DNA of 64,000 nt from Plantago major (GCA_026545765.1 CM048839.1:55226677-55290676), one strand, 5' to 3'; positions 1-12,393 are shown, counted from the stretch's first letter. Numbers and translations are program-made. Notes: generated from the letters alone by a model not told the origin.

Positions 1-3000
1 CTGATTCTATTGCTTCTCCTTCAGATAAAGTTAGACAAAAACAAACTCCCAAGAAATTCACTAAAATGTGGATTCCTACTGGAAGAATGTTTAGTCTAAG
101 TGGTTCTATCTCTGAGGCAAGAACCTAACTCCTGTTTCCTGTTTTGTGCAGAACGCCTCTTGGACTAAGGCTAAATAGCTATTTGATAGTGGATGCGGAA
201 AGCACATGACAGGAGACAAAGCAAATCTGGTCAACTACAAAGCTTGCAACACTGGACCAGACAACAGATTTGCTGGAGGAGAAAAAATCCCTCTCTAGGA
301 TTTGGCAACGTCAAATTGGGATCTTTAACAATTACTGACGTATTACATGTTAAGGGTTTGAAATACAATCTATTTAACATGAGCCAGTTTGCAGACAAGG
401 GATTTACTGTGAAATTCAAAGCAAAGTTTTGCAAACTTATTGACAATGAGTCAAAGCAGACAGTCTTGGTTGCTCGGCGGAAAGGTAGTCTTTATGTTGC
501 CGATTGGGCATCTGCCACAACTGAAAAATGTCTCATAGTGAGTCAATCTGGTCACACAGAAGAGCACTGGTTATGGCACAAAAGAATGAGTCACTTGAAC
601 TTCAAAACTCTGAACAAACTTGCCAAGAAAGAGTTAGTGGTTGGCCTTCCCAAAACATCTTTCAGAAAGGATGATATCTGTTCTGCCTGTCAGATGGGGA
701 AACAATCTAAGATCTCTTTCAAGTCCAAAATCAGACACTCTAGTGTTAGACCACTGCAACTATTACACATGGATCTTTTTGAATCATCTGTAACTAGTTA
801 TGCAGGAAAGAAGTGTGGTCTTGTTGTTGTAGATGACTTCTCAAGATTCACTTAAGTTGTCTTTCTAAAGCACAAATCTGATGCTAGGGTGGAGATACCA
901 AACTTGCTGAATAAGCTTGAAGTCATGAAAAATGACAAAGTATCTGCAATCAGAACAGACCATGGTACTGAGTTTGTCAACCAGTACATAAAGGAGTTTT
1001 GTACCAGCAAAGGTATACAACACCAACTTTCCTCTGTAAGAACACCACAACAAAATGGTGTTGCAGAAAGGAAAAATAGAACCCTTAAAGAAGCAGCAAG
1101 GACAATGCTGGCTGACACTGAAATAAGTGAAGTTTATTGGGTTGAAGCTGTAAACACAGAATGCTACACTCAGAATAGATGTTTGATAAACAGACACCAT
1201 GACAAGACCCCTTATGAGCTCTTGGTTGGTATACCCCTAATATTAAACATCTGAAAGTGTTTGGTTGTAGATGTTTTGTTCTTAACAATGGAAAAGAGTA
1301 TCTAAGAACATTTCAACCAAAGGCAGATGAAGGAGTGTTTCTTGGTTATTCTATGAATAGCAAAGCTTACAGAGTTTACAACAAAAGAACAAAGAAGATT
1401 GAAGAATCAGTTCATGTTGTATTCTATGAAGAAAGCAAGAAATCACCCCTTGATGATGAACTCTCAGAGAGGTTCAAGGAACTAATGATAACGGATTCTG
1501 AAGAAGAACCCTCAGAAAGGAAAAACATTGTTGTGGAAAGAGAGGATGACTCTGACGAAGAAAAGCATGAAATGCCTAGTAACAACCAGATGATTCTCAG
1601 ACATGATGAAGAATTTCCTATGAGAATTCAGAAATGGAAACTGAAGATGTTCATCAGAGAGCTAACTCTGGAAATGACCTCTCTGACAGGCATGTCCCAG
1701 AAAGCTCTCACACTGAGCAAGTGTCAGACATTCACCGCCCTTCTGAGGTGCAAAATGTCACAGATACTGAAGAAGTATCAAGTCATAATCATAGTGATTC
1801 ACATTCAGATCACATAGATGTTGACCCTACTAACCCTAAACCCATGATGAGATGGATCAAGGATCATCCTGCAAAAGACGTGATTGGACCAATCAATCAA
1901 GGTGTTAGGACTAGGAGAGCAATAGCTGAAAATGCTAATTCTCTCTTTGGATGTTTTATCTCAAACATTGAACCAAAAACTATAGAAGAAGCATTAAGAG
2001 ACCAAGACTGGATCTCTGCAATGCAAGAAGAGTTGGATCAGTTTGAGAGAAACAAAGTCTGAAAACTAGTTCCATTTGTAGAAGGAATATCTGTGATTGG
2101 AACTAAGTGGGTTTTCAGAAACAAGATGAATGAATCTGGTGAAATAACCATAAACAAAGCAAGGTTGGTTGCCAAGGGATTCACCCAGACTGAAGGTTTA
2201 GATTTTAATGAGTCATATGCACCAGTTGCCAGATTGGATGCAATAAGACTCTTTCTGGCCTTTGCAGCTCATAAAGACTTTAAAGTTTATCAGATGGATG
2301 TCAAAAGTGCATTCTTGAATGGTGAACTTGCTGAGGAAGTCTATGTTGAACAACCACCTGGTTTTGAAGTTTCCTCAGAAAGTAGAATGGTCTACAAGCT
2401 CTATATGGACTGAAATAGGCTCCAAGAGCATGGTATGACACTTTGGCCAAATACCTTCTGGAAAGTGGTTTCAAGAAAGGTGAAGTTGATAAAACTTTAT
2501 TTACCTTAAATCATGATGGGAAACTGTTCTTAGTTCAAGTATATGTTGATGACATTATATTTGGATTTAAGGACAAGCAACTTTGTGATGACTTTGCAAA
2601 TCTCATGAAAAATAAGTTTGAGATGAGCATGATGGGAGAATTGAACTATTTCCTAGGATTGCAAGTCAAGCAACTCAATGATGGAATATTCATTAGTCAG
2701 ACAAAGTATGCAAAAGACATGCTCACAAAGTTCAATCTTAAGCCTTCTGAAAAGAATGCTAAAATACCTATGAGCATAGGAACCAAGATGATCTATACTG
2801 AATCAGATAAGAGTGTTGATGAACACAAGTATAGGAAATTGATAGGTTCACTACTTTACCTTACTACAAGCAGACCTGATATTCAATATGCAGTTGGTGT
2901 GTGTGCTAGATTTCAAACAAATCCGATGCAATCACACTACAACATTGCTATGAAAATATTAAGGTATGTGAAAGGTACAGTAGATGTAGGTTTGTGGTAC

Positions 3001-3494
3001 CCTAAAGAAAGTGGATTGAGGTTGGCTGGTTACTCAGATGCTGATTATGCTGGATCAATGCTTGATAGGAAAAGTACCTCAGGAACTTGTCAGTTTCTGG
3101 GAACTAGACTTATCTCATGGTTAGCAAGAAACAAAACTCAATTGCAACTTCTACCACAGAGGCTGAATATATTGCTGCATGTTGTTGTGCAACACAAATT
3201 TTGTGGATTCAACAACAACTCAGAGACTATGGACTCAATGAAGAGAAAACTCCCATTTTCTGTGATAACACAAGTGCTATTGCAATCACACAGGACCCCA
3301 AGTTCCATGCCAGAACAAAGCACATTGATCTTAGACACCACTTCATCAGAGACCATGTTGAAAAAGGCAATATAGAGATACTCAAGATTAGCACAAAAGA
3401 CCAACTTGCAGATATCTTCACCAAGCCCCTACAAGAAAGCCGGTTCTTGACCTTAAGACATAATCTTGGGTTTATGGAGTTGCCTAAGGACTGA
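1..3494 (+). pseudogene. pol: Broken copia pol (protease, integrase, RT, RNase H)
   Basis: Copia-type polyprotein in the order protease, integrase, reverse transcriptase, RNase H. The protease site LFDSGCG lies at about 180-200, preceded by a stop at 176-178 where A-young has TGG. The integrase HHCC region (HKRMSHLN ... CSACQMGKQ) spans about 568-710, and catalytic segments LLHMDLF, RTDHGTEF and QQNGVAERKNRTL follow up to about 1090. RT carries KSAFLNGE and YVDD (2542-2553). RNase H ends with TEAEYIAA and DIFTKPLQ before the stop at 3492-3494. Breaks: a stop at 853, a frameshift near 1225 (shared with A-young), a 1-bp shift near 1633, stops near 2060 and 2411, and a shift near 3117. Near 2400 a 10-bp deletion between two AAGCT repeats removes bases still present in A-young. 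It cannot make a working polyprotein. Confidence 0.92.
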
Positions 3495-4075
3495 AAAATG
3501 TCCTGAATCTCTAAAGTCTGAGTAAGCAAGGTAGAAAAGAAGTAGCCCTCTGAGAACATGCTCTCAGAAAGCAAAATTGTTAAGAAGTGATGCAAAGGTT
3601 TCTGAGTAGCAACACTCAGAAAGGCAAAACATTTCTGGAATGGGTATCCAGAAAGGCAAAGGTTGGTACACACTCAATGAGCAAATAAGACTAGAACTTA
3701 CTTACTAAGAGTGGGTCAAATACATTCAAACAACTGAAGTTTCTGATTCTTGAATTCAGGAAACTATTTAGTCATAAAGAGAAAAGACACATAAAGCCCG
3801 AAAAACATAAGTTCTGGGAGTCAAACATGTCCAATGTCTTGTATTTTTGCCATTTTCATGATAAATAATATAAAGATAAGCACTTGATACTCAGAATGAT
3901 AAAGTTCAAACGATTGAGTGTTCTTACTCTTTACTAAGTGACATAATGAGTGTAGCATATTAAAAATCCATCAAGTCGGCACATTACCATTTGTTGATTG
4001 ATATCATTACAAGATATTCAATATAAGCCCTTGATTAATAATCGTTTGATCTCAACGGCTGAGATTAAAACAAAG
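3495..4075 (+). other. Copia spacer between pol and ORF3
   Basis: Non-coding stretch after pol, about 95% like 11464-12045 by eye. It contains several CTCAGAAAGGC-like words but no reading frame I would defend. It ends abruptly at LTR1 with no polypurine tract, which is what a nested insertion predicts and a normal 3' end does not. Confidence 0.75.
4071..4075. repeat. Target-site duplication, left copy (CAAAG)
   Basis: The five bases before LTR1 read CAAAG; the five after LTR2 (19146-19150) read GAAAG. One mismatch, expected length for LTR-element integrase. Sequence on both sides then continues as one copia spacer. Confidence 0.75.
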
Positions 4076-5500
4076 TGTTAGGAATATCTGTTAGTTTTTT
4101 TGATCATTCATCACATGTTCCTATCTTAGCCTGAAAGGTGATTAAGTACTCTTGGTTCACTTGAACATTGTAAAAGAGGAAATCACTGAGTATAATTAGT
4201 CTAGTAAATCTTGTATAAGGATTATAGGTCTCTGAGTGTAATTTTTTTTTTAAGAAGACCATGAAGATCAATCCTAGCAATGGAGCTTTTCTGAAGATTA
4301 CAAGACCGGAGATTGCACAAGATTTATGAAGACACCAAGCTTTAGTCTCACTCGGAAAGACTATGTCCTTAATCCTTTCTTAAGTACATTTAGTTACTTT
4401 TGAAACATGATTCTGGAACATATGACATCATGAGTATGGAGCATGCAAGCCATCAGAAAGGCTAATGTATCCGTTGAAGACTACAGGACAAGAAATAGTA
4501 CATATGCATTAATTGCATCGGCAGAAAAGCCGCTAAAGCACAGTCCTCTCTGAGATATGAGACAAGGACTTCTGAGTACTCATTTCAAGATAAGTATAGA
4601 CTGAATTTGAATTGTGTCTAACGGATAACATCCCAACGACTCTCTAATTCATCTATAAATATCACACACTTAGATGCTGAGAAATACGACCGAAGAACGA
4701 TCTAACTTGCAAACTTACAATCTAGCAAAGTATTCTCTCAAGCACTCTACTACCCTTTCTGAAAGCTTTACATTTGAAGAATCACTAGTAGTTCTAAGTT
4801 GTCCTGAACCTTAACAAGAGATTGTTATTCGTGAAAGAGTTGAACTATCAGATAACCTTTCTGAAGCTCATTCTCCAGAACGGACATCAATTACTTGTGT
4901 CAGTAAAGAGCAGATTGCCATACACTGAACAAGTGTATTACGTAGTCTTGTTCCATTAGGCTCTCTGAAAACATAACTGAAAAGTTATACGAGAAGCCTC
5001 TCTGACAAAGCTTATAACCAACACCATCAAGGCGTGGAGTAGAGGAAGTACTTGATTTGGGAAATCAAGGAATAACTCCAAGGTTATCTGAGTAGAGGAA
5101 GTACTTAGCTCTAGGATCTGGGGAATAACTCAGGGGGAACATTTCGTTGAGAACCATTTGTTTAGGAATCTTAGAATAGGATTATTGTAAGGTGAACTCA
5201 ATTATCTGTTCTAGTGAATTCTAGGTCTCAGAAAGACCGTAGTGGATTAGTTGGAGGATTACGCCACCTCCAGATACCACTATACTTGCTGTGTTATTTA
5301 CCTTTCTGTATTTATCTTTCAGCAAAGCACACACACTTACTTATTGTTTCTGCACTTACCTATCTTAAAGTCTTCCGCGCTCTGAATTGAAGTATCAGAA
5401 ACCCCCAGGTTTCTGAGAAACTGTGTTTATCGACAAAAGTTTAAAAGACTATTCACCCCCCCCCCCCTAGTCTTTTACTTTGTCGTTATCTAGACCAACA
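4076..5500 (+). repeat. LTR1, 5' LTR of A-young
   Basis: A 1425-bp LTR that starts TGTTAGG and ends ACCAACA, directly followed by a tRNA primer site. A TATA box TATAAATA lies at 4654-4661, so transcription should start near 4690 and the rest of the LTR (R and U5) is transcribed. The downstream part carries the paired-repeat array at 5043-5135. Near the end the word AAAAGACT (5443-5450) and its complement AGTCTTTT (5469-5476) flank a run of 12 C at 5456-5467. LTR2 is very similar; I count three differences in the first 70 bases. Confidence 0.93.
5043..5135 (+). promoter_or_regulatory. Hairpin repeat array in copia LTR1
   Basis: Two imperfect repeats of the form GGAAGTACTT-stem-GGG-stem-GGAATAACTC. 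In the first, CTTGATTT (5051-5058) pairs perfectly with AAATCAAG (5062-5069) around a GGG loop. The second (stem about 5104-5124) is weaker here but pairs well in LTR3 at 26133-26151. It is downstream of the TATA box, so it would be present in RNA. The role is unknown; leader RNA structure is my inference. Confidence 0.7.
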
Positions 5501-5502
5501 AG

Positions 5503-5514
5503 TGGTATCAGAGC
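5503..5514 (+). promoter_or_regulatory. Primer binding site, initiator-Met tRNA type
   Basis: TGGTATCAGAGC begins two bases after the end of LTR1. It matches the 3' end of plant initiator methionine tRNA, the usual first-strand primer of plant copia elements. The same site follows LTR5 but not LTR2, LTR3 or LTR4, which identifies those three as 3' LTRs. Confidence 0.95.
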
Positions 5515-5617
5515 AGGAGGTTCCCAATCCTTCTGCACTGAACCTAGATCCCCAGATAGGTGAAGAAACTTTGTCCCTTTCTGAGGACTATATAATTTGT
5601 ATGTTAAGTGTGTAGGT

Positions 5618-7783
5618 ATGTCTCTGAGCGATGCACCCGTTCTAAAGCCAGAAAACTACGAGAAATGGAAGAACAACATGATGCTCCATCTGGAGGCCAT
5701 TAGTGATGAGATGATCTATGTCATCAATGAAGGGCCTATCAAAATCAGACAACTCAAACAAGTCACTGAGGTTTCTGATGGAAGAAAAGCCTCAGACACG
5801 GAAGATGGAAGCGTGGACATGGTTGCTAGTGATAGTGGTCAAGTTGCTCGTGGAAGCATTATGTATGAAGACAAGCCAAGAGATGCCAAGAGACACAAAT
5901 TGGATGGTCAAGCTCGTAATATAATCATCAGATCGACACCTGAGCACATACAGTGTAAACTGTGGGGTGCTAAAACGGCGAAAGTTGCCTGGCAATTGAT
6001 TGAAGAAATCTGTTCCGGAACTGAGAAAACCAAAGAAAACAAGTTCGAAGTTCTCAAATTGAAGTTCCAAAACTTCAAGCAAGGTCCCACTGAAACTCTG
6101 GAAGAACTTGATTTCAGATTTACTACTCTTTTGAGTGATATGGCTGCACTTGGTGAAAGCAACAGATACTCCCAGTCAGAAAAGATTAAAACTATTGTCA
6201 GAAGTCTCAATCACAACTGGGAGCACACTAAATTCTTTTATTTCAACCAAGGAATGCCAAATATTACTCCAGTAGAGCTCTTCTCTCATCTTGCTACTGT
6301 AGATTGTGAGACAACTCAGAGAGAACAAACAGCTGAGAAGTTGCAAAGTGTTGCTCGAGTCTCTCAAGGTACTTCTGAAAAGAAAGACACCAAAGGCGCA
6401 TCTGAAGAAAATGCTCTTGCAGTAAGACACATGAATAAATTTGTGAGTCAAGAGATTGAGAGAAGAAAAGCTAAAGAAAAGCTGAAAAAGCATCTTGGCC
6501 CAAACAATCATCAGTACAAGAACATTCAACTAAACAACTCTCTGAACACCCCCATTCAGAAAGGTGTTAGTACTGAATCAGCAGAGATAGGAAATGATAT
6601 CTGCTTCTATTGTCAAAAGCCTGGTCACTTCAAGAGAGATTGCCCTGCTTTAAACAAGCTCAAGACAGGTGACAAGAAGGACAGAAGAAATTACAAAAGA
6701 AATCATAGGGCCTTCGATCAAGAAAGGAAGAAGATTCAAATCCAACTTGATGCTCTAGATATTGAGACAGATTCTGAAGATGGAGATTCAGATAACTCAA
6801 ACCTACCATCACCAGAATTGTGTGGAATCACCCACAACGTTATCGACTTCGGCCTTAAGAAGAATGAAATGTGTGGATTTGCTGAGATTGCTGGTCCAGA
6901 CATCTCCAACATAGAAATGTGTCTTATGGCTGATGAGGTAACTAACATTTCACAATTTCTGTACTATGAGAGTGATGATGGAATTGAGGATCTGGAGTTA
7001 ATCAGGAGTGAATTGGATCGTTATGAGAAAGAATTTCTGGAAGCACAATCCAAAACCAGAATTCTAGAGGAAAGCAAAGAAACTCTTGAAAAAGAGGTTT
7101 CTGAGCTAACCAGGGTATCTGAGAACAAGAGCACTGAAATAGCCCTTCTGAAAAGTCAGATATCTGAAAATGAAAATTTTCACAAACTAGCCTTGGATGA
7201 ACTTAATAAGAAAATGATGAAGCTGCTTTCTGAGAATGAGGAACTCCCAAAGAAAGAGCTATCCTTCCAATCTTATGCAAAGGCTAGTGACACTCTCACT
7301 AAGGTTCAATCATATCTGAGAGATCCCTCTGAGAAAGGTGGACTTGGACTTGATGAACAATCAAGCAATTCGTCTCCTCTGAAGAAGGGTGATGATAGGT
7401 TGACCTTTGTAAAAAGTCAACAGAATGGTTCTTCAACCAACTATAGCATTGGTCAGAAAGCTAGGGTAGTTGACAAAGGAAAAGGAGTAGCAACTCAGCC
7501 TTTGAAAGAACAACAAGTTCGCAAGAAATATGTGGATAAGGTTTCTGAAAAGAAACACAACCCTCAGACATGCAACCATCCACAGTGCTATATTACTAAG
7601 AAGGGAAGAATTGCTGGTATAGGCAAATTCTCAACTATACCATTTTATGAAAATAAAGATGGTGCAGAAACTAGTGAGGCTTCTGAAGACCGCATTCAGA
7701 AAGCCAAAGGTGTTCGAAATGGCATTGGCTATTGTGCTATTGGAAAAGTCCTTTTACAACAATATAAGGAAGGACAAGAATAA
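5618..7783 (+). CDS. gag: Copia Gag, open reading frame intact
   Basis: Capsid/nucleocapsid protein that would package element RNA in cytoplasmic particles. I chose the ATG at 5618 (MSLSDAPVLKP), because the homologous B copy starts with the same words at 48896; an in-frame ATG at 5597 adds seven unsupported residues. From 5618 it encodes 721 residues. The Gag core (NYEKW ... AWQLIEEICSG ... LDFRFTTLLSDM) covers roughly residues 10-215. A CCHC zinc knuckle, CFYCQKPGHFKRDC, lies at residues 329-342. Residues about 458-545 are heptad-rich and likely coiled coil, a tail typical of SIRE-like Gags. A short Cys/His segment (CNHPQCY) follows near residue 655. It is uninterrupted while pol downstream is broken. 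Roughly 400 bp of degraded sequence separates it from the protease. Confidence 0.92.
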   Translation: MSLSDAPVLKPENYEKWKNNMMLHLEAISDEMIYVINEGPIKIRQLKQVTEVSDGRKASDTEDGSVDMVASDSGQVARGSIMYEDKPRDAKRHKLDGQARNIIIRSTPEHIQCKLWGAKTAKVAWQLIEEICSGTEKTKENKFEVLKLKFQNFKQGPTETLEELDFRFTTLLSDMAALGESNRYSQSEKIKTIVRSLNHNWEHTKFFYFNQGMPNITPVELFSHLATVDCETTQREQTAEKLQSVARVSQGTSEKKDTKGASEENALAVRHMNKFVSQEIERRKAKEKLKKHLGPNNHQYKNIQLNNSLNTPIQKGVSTESAEIGNDICFYCQKPGHFKRDCPALNKLKTGDKKDRRNYKRNHRAFDQERKKIQIQLDALDIETDSEDGDSDNSNLPSPELCGITHNVIDFGLKKNEMCGFAEIAGPDISNIEMCLMADEVTNISQFLYYESDDGIEDLELIRSELDRYEKEFLEAQSKTRILEESKETLEKEVSELTRVSENKSTEIALLKSQISENENFHKLALDELNKKMMKLLSENEELPKKELSFQSYAKASDTLTKVQSYLRDPSEKGGLGLDEQSSNSSPLKKGDDRLTFVKSQQNGSSTNYSIGQKARVVDKGKGVATQPLKEQQVRKKYVDKVSEKKHNPQTCNHPQCYITKKGRIAGIGKFSTIPFYENKDGAETSEASEDRIQKAKGVRNGIGYCAIGKVLLQQYKEGQE

Positions 7784-10700
7784 TGGCGCAAAGGCGATAT
7801 TACGTGCAATAAGCGAAGTGGAAGAAATCTCAAACCACTGAAAAACTAAATGCCAAAGCTAGAAGGAACCTGGCCAGAAAGGCTAAGTTTGCTGAAAAGC
7901 AACCTCAGAAACCCAGGATCCAGAAAGCACAAACGGGAACACCTAGAAACACCCCAAGAAGGAAGATTGAGATCAAAATTACTAATTTCATTGCATCTCC
8001 TTCTGTTCAAGTTAGACAAAAACAAACTCCCAAGAAATTCACTAAAATATGGATTCCTACTGGAAAAATGTTTAGTCTAAATGGTTCTATCTCTGAAGCA
8101 AGAACATAACTCCTGTTTCCTGTTTTGTGCAGAACGCCTCTTAGACTAAGGCTCAATGGCTATTTGATAGTGGATGCGGAAAGCACATGACAGGAGACAA
8201 AGCAAATCTGGTCAACTACAAAGCTTGCAACACTGGACCAGACATCAGATTTGCTGGAGGAGAATTAAATCCCTCTCTGGGATTTGGCAACGTCAAATTG
8301 GGATCTTTAAAAATTACTTACGTATTACATGTTAAGGGTTTGAAAAACAATCTATTTAGCATGAGCCAGTTTGCAGACAAGGGATTCACTGTGAAATTCA
8401 ATGCAAAGTTTTGCAAACTTATTGACAATGAGTCAAAGCAGACAGTCTTGGTTGCTCAGCGGAAAGGTAGTCTTTATGTTGCCGATTGGGCATCTGTCAC
8501 AACTGAAAAATGTCTCATGGTGAGTCAATCTGGTCACACAGAAGAGCACTGGTTATGGCACAAAAGAATGAGTCACTTGAACTTCAAAACTCTGAACAAA
8601 CTTACCAAGAAAGAGTTAGTAGTTGGCCTTCCCAAAACATCTTTCAGAAAGGATGGTATCTCTTCTGCCTGTCATATGGGGAAACAATCTAAGATCTCCT
8701 TCAAGTCCAAAATCAGACACTCTAGTGTTAGACCACTGCAACTATTACACATGGATCTTTTCCTGCAACTAGTTATGCAGGAAAGAAGTATGGTCTGGTT
8801 GTTGTAGATGATTTCTCAAGATTCACTTGGGTTGTCTTTCTGAAGCACAAATCTGATGCTAGGGTGGAGATACCAAACTTGCTAAATAAGCTTGAAGTCA
8901 TGAAAAATGACAAGGTATCTGTAATCAGAACAGACCATGGTACTGAATTTGTCAACCAGTACATAAAGGAGTTTTGTACCAGCAAAGGTATACAACATCA
9001 ACTTTCCTCTTTAAGAACACCACAACAAAATGGTGTTGCAGAAAGGAAAAATAGAACACTTAAAGAAGCAGCAAGGATAATGCTGGCTGACATTGAAATA
9101 AGTGAAGTTTATTGGGTTGAAGCTGTAAACACAGAATGCTACACTCAGAACAGATGTTTGATAAACAAACACCATGACAAGACCCCTTATGAGCTCTTGG
9201 TTGGTAGACCCCTAATATTAAACATCTGAAAGTGTTTGGTTGTAGATGTTTTGTTCTTAACAATGGAAAAGAGTATCTAAGAACATTTCAACCAAAGGCA
9301 GATGAAGGAGTGTTTCTAGGTTATTCTATGAATAGCAGAGCTTACAGAGTTTACAACAAAAGAACAAAGAAGATTGAAGAATCAGTTCATGTTGTATTCT
9401 ATGAAGAAACAAGAAATCACCCCTTGCTGATGAACTCTCAGAAACGTTCAAGGAACTAATGTTAAAGGATTCTGAAGAAGAACCCTCAGAAAGGAAAAAC
9501 ATCATTATGGAAAGAGAGGATGACTCTGACGAAGAAAAGCATGAAATGCCTAGTAACAACCAGATGATTCTCAGACATGATGAAGAATTTCCTATGAGAT
9601 TTCCATAAATGGAAACTGAAGATGTTCATCAGAGAGCTAATTCTGGAAATGACCTCTTTGACAGGCATGTCCCAGAAATCCCTCACACTGAGCAAGTGTC
9701 AGACATTCAACGCCCTTCTGTGGTACAAAATGTCATAGATACTAAAGAAGTATCAAGTCATAATCATAGTGATTCACATTCAGATCACATAGATGTTGAC
9801 CCTACTAACCCAAAACCCATGATGAGATGGATCAAGGATCATCCTGCAAAGGATGTGATTGGACCAATCAATCAAGGTGTTAGGACTAGGAGAGAAATAG
9901 CCGAAAATTCTAATTCTCTCTTTGGATGTTTCATCTCAAACCTTGAACCTAAAACTATTGAAGAAGCATTAAGAGACCAAGACTGGATCTCTGCAATGCA
10001 AGAAGAGTTGGATCAGTTTGAAAGAAACAAAGTCTGGAAACTAGTTCCATTTGTAGAAGGAATATCTGTGATTGGAACCAAGTGGGTTTTCAGAAACAAG
10101 ATGAATGAATATGGTGAAATAACCATAAACAAAGCAAGGTTGTTGCCAAGGGATTCATCCAAACTAAAGGCTTAGATTTTGATGAGTCATATGCACCAGT
10201 TGCCAGATTGGATGCGATAAGACTCTTTCTGGCCTTTGCAGCTCATAAAGACTTTAAAGTTTATCAGATGGATGTCAAAAGTGCATTCTTGAATGGTGAA
10301 CTTGCTGAGGAAGTCTATGTTGAACAACCACCTGGTTTTGAAGTTTCCTCAGAAAGTAGAATGGTCTACAAGCTACAGAAAGCTCTATATGGACTGAAAC
10401 AGGCTCCAAGAGCATGGTATGACACTTTGGCCAAATACCTTCTGGAAAGTGGTTTCAAGAAAGGTGAAGTTGATAAAACTTTATTTACCTTAAATCATGA
10501 TGGGAAACTGCTCTTAGTTCAAGTATATGTTGATGACATCATATTTGGATCTAAGGACAAGCAACTTTGTGATGACTTTGCAAATCTCATGAAAAGTAAG
10601 TTCGAGATGAGCATGATGGGAGAATTGAACTATTCCCTAGGATTGCAAGTCAAGCAACTCAATGATGGAATATTCATTAATCAGACAAAGTATGCAAAAG

Positions 10701-11463
10701 ACATGCTCACAAAGTTCAATCTTAAGCCTTCTGAAAAGAATGCTAAGATACCTATGAGCATAGGAACCAAGATGACCTATACTGAATCATATAAAAGTGT
10801 TGATGAACACAAGTATAGGAAATTGATATGTTCTGCAAGCAGACCTGATATCCAATATGCAGTTGGTGTGTGTGCTAGATTTCAAACAAATCCGATGCAA
10901 TCACACTACAACATTGCTATGAAAATATTAAGGTATGTGAAAGGTACAGTAGGTGTAGGTTTGTGGTACCCTAAAGAAAGTGGATTGAGTTTGGCTGGTT
11001 ACTCAGATACTGATTATGCTGGATCAATGCTTGATAGGAAGAGTACCTCAGGAACTTGTCAATTTCTGGGAGCTAGACTTATCTCATGGTTTAGCAAGAA
11101 AGAAAACTCAATCGCAACTTCTACCACAGAGGCTGAATATATTGCTGCTAGTTGTTGTGCAACACAAATTCTGTGGATTCAACAACAACTCAGAGATTAT
11201 GGACTCAATGAATAGAAAACTCCCATTTTCTGTGATAACACAAGTGCTATTGCAATCACACAGAACCCCAAGTTCCATGCCAGAACAAAGCACATTGATG
11301 TTAGACACCACTTCATCAGAGACCATGTTGAAAAAGGCAATATAGAGATACTCAAGATTGGCATAGAAGACCAACTTGCAGATATCTTCACCAAGCCCCT
11401 ACAGGAAAGCTGGTTCTTGACCTTAAGACATAATCTTGGGTTAATGGAGTTGCCTAAGGACTG
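7784..11463 (+). pseudogene. pol: Broken copia pol of A-young
   Basis: Same domain order as the A-old pol. Protease site FDSGCG begins at 8166; an upstream stop at 8142-8144 replaces the TGG seen in A-old. The GAG-pre-integrase/HHCC region is at about 8540-8690 and integrase runs to about 9240. RT YVDD is at 10526-10537. RNase H motifs SGTCQFLG and TEAEYIAA lie up to about 11150, and DIFTKPLQ just before the stop near 11461. Breaks: a short deletion near 8762 that shifts frame, the integrase frameshift near 9205 shared with A-old, a 1-bp loss near 9410, a stop at 9606, a shift near 10140, and GAG to TAG at 11213. An in-frame 15-bp deletion near 10830 removes the conserved SLLYLT segment before RPDI. 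Confidence 0.92.
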
Positions 11464-12050
11464 AAAAATGTCCTGAATCTCTAAAGTCTGAGTAAGCAAG
11501 GTAGAAAAGAAGTAGGCCTCTGAGAACATGCTCTCAGAAAGCCAAGTTGTTAAGAAGTGATGCAAAGGTTTCTGAGTAGCAACACTCAGAAAGGCAAAAC
11601 ATTTCTGGAACGGGTATCCTGAAAGGCAAAGGTTGGTACACACTCAATGAGTAAATAAGACTAGAACTTACTTACTAAGAGTGGGTCAAATACATTCAAA
11701 CAACCGAAGTTTTTGATTCTTGAATTCAGGAAACTATTTAGTCATAAAGAGAAAAGACACATAAAGCCCGAAAAAGTATAAGTTCTGGGAGTCAAACATG
11801 TCCAATGTCTTGTATTTTTGCCATTTTTATGATAAATAATATAAAGATAAGGACTTGACACTCAGAATGATAAGCTCAAACGTTTAAGTGTTCCTACTCT
11901 TTACTAAGTGACACAATGAATGTAGCATATTAAAAATCCATCAAGTCGGCACAATACCATTTGTTGATTGATATCATTACAAGATATTCAATATAAACCC
12001 TTGATGTATAAATGTTTGATCTCAACGGCTGAGATTAAAATAATGCAAGT
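11464..12050 (+). other. Copia spacer between pol and ORF3
   Basis: Non-coding; collinear with 3495-4075. It runs without a break into the ORF3 promoter region, giving the undisturbed version of the site into which A-young inserted in A-old. Confidence 0.75.
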
Positions 12051-12393
12051 AATGTCTGTTGAGAAATGCAGACATGGCCCACGCATTTAATGAAGTACAA
12101 AGGTCGTACCACGCCTATGCAGATACAAAGACACACATTCATACTCAGTTATATGTATGTTGTATCTATGTACATTTTGTCTGCTATATATATAGGAATT
12201 GGGCAAAAGACAAACACTTTTACCAAAGCCAAAATTTCATACTTGCATCAAAATAGCAAAATCTCTCAAGATTTCTGCAAAACTTCTTCTGCAACTCAAC
12301 TTCTTGTGCTTAGTCTTCTGAAAAGATAGACTAATCTCGATTATTCTTGCAAAAATCATCTGTAAACACTCACTCAAAGACACTATATAAGAG
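12051..12393 (+). promoter_or_regulatory. Putative internal promoter and leader of ORF3
   Basis: A strong TATA stretch, TATATATATA at 12185-12194, is followed by an A/C-rich leader and the ATG of ORF3 at 12394 in a good plant context (AAGAGATGGC). The same arrangement recurs upstream of ORF3 in A-old (TATA at 19293-19302, ATG at 19502). Spacing from TATA to ATG is about 200 bp in both. That ORF3 is transcribed from here rather than from the LTR is inference. Confidence 0.6.

Larger units (their letters stand above)
1..4075 (+). mobile_element. SIRE-like copia element A-old, left part
   Basis: This is the left part of an older Ty1/copia element, cut by the window edge at base 1. It holds the protease-to-RNase H part of pol and the 3' spacer, and stops exactly where LTR1 begins at 4076. 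The spacer resumes in homologous register at 19151, after the inserted A-young element, so 1-4075 and 19146-26530 are two halves of one element. In A-young the same stretch runs uninterrupted across about 12031-12060, which confirms the order. Placement in the SIRE/Maximus type is inferred from the gag/pol style, the coiled-coil gag tail seen in A-young, and the additional 3' ORF. Confidence 0.85.

Noticed and set aside
1219-1230. Programmed ribosomal frameshift in pol
   Set aside because: It falls inside integrase, where copia elements have no known shift, and no supporting structure is evident; a shared 1-bp loss is simpler.
12059-12329. Small frames in the ORF3 leader as genes
   Set aside because: They lie in the TATA/leader region, and the copy at 19066-19437 differs in frame and ends.
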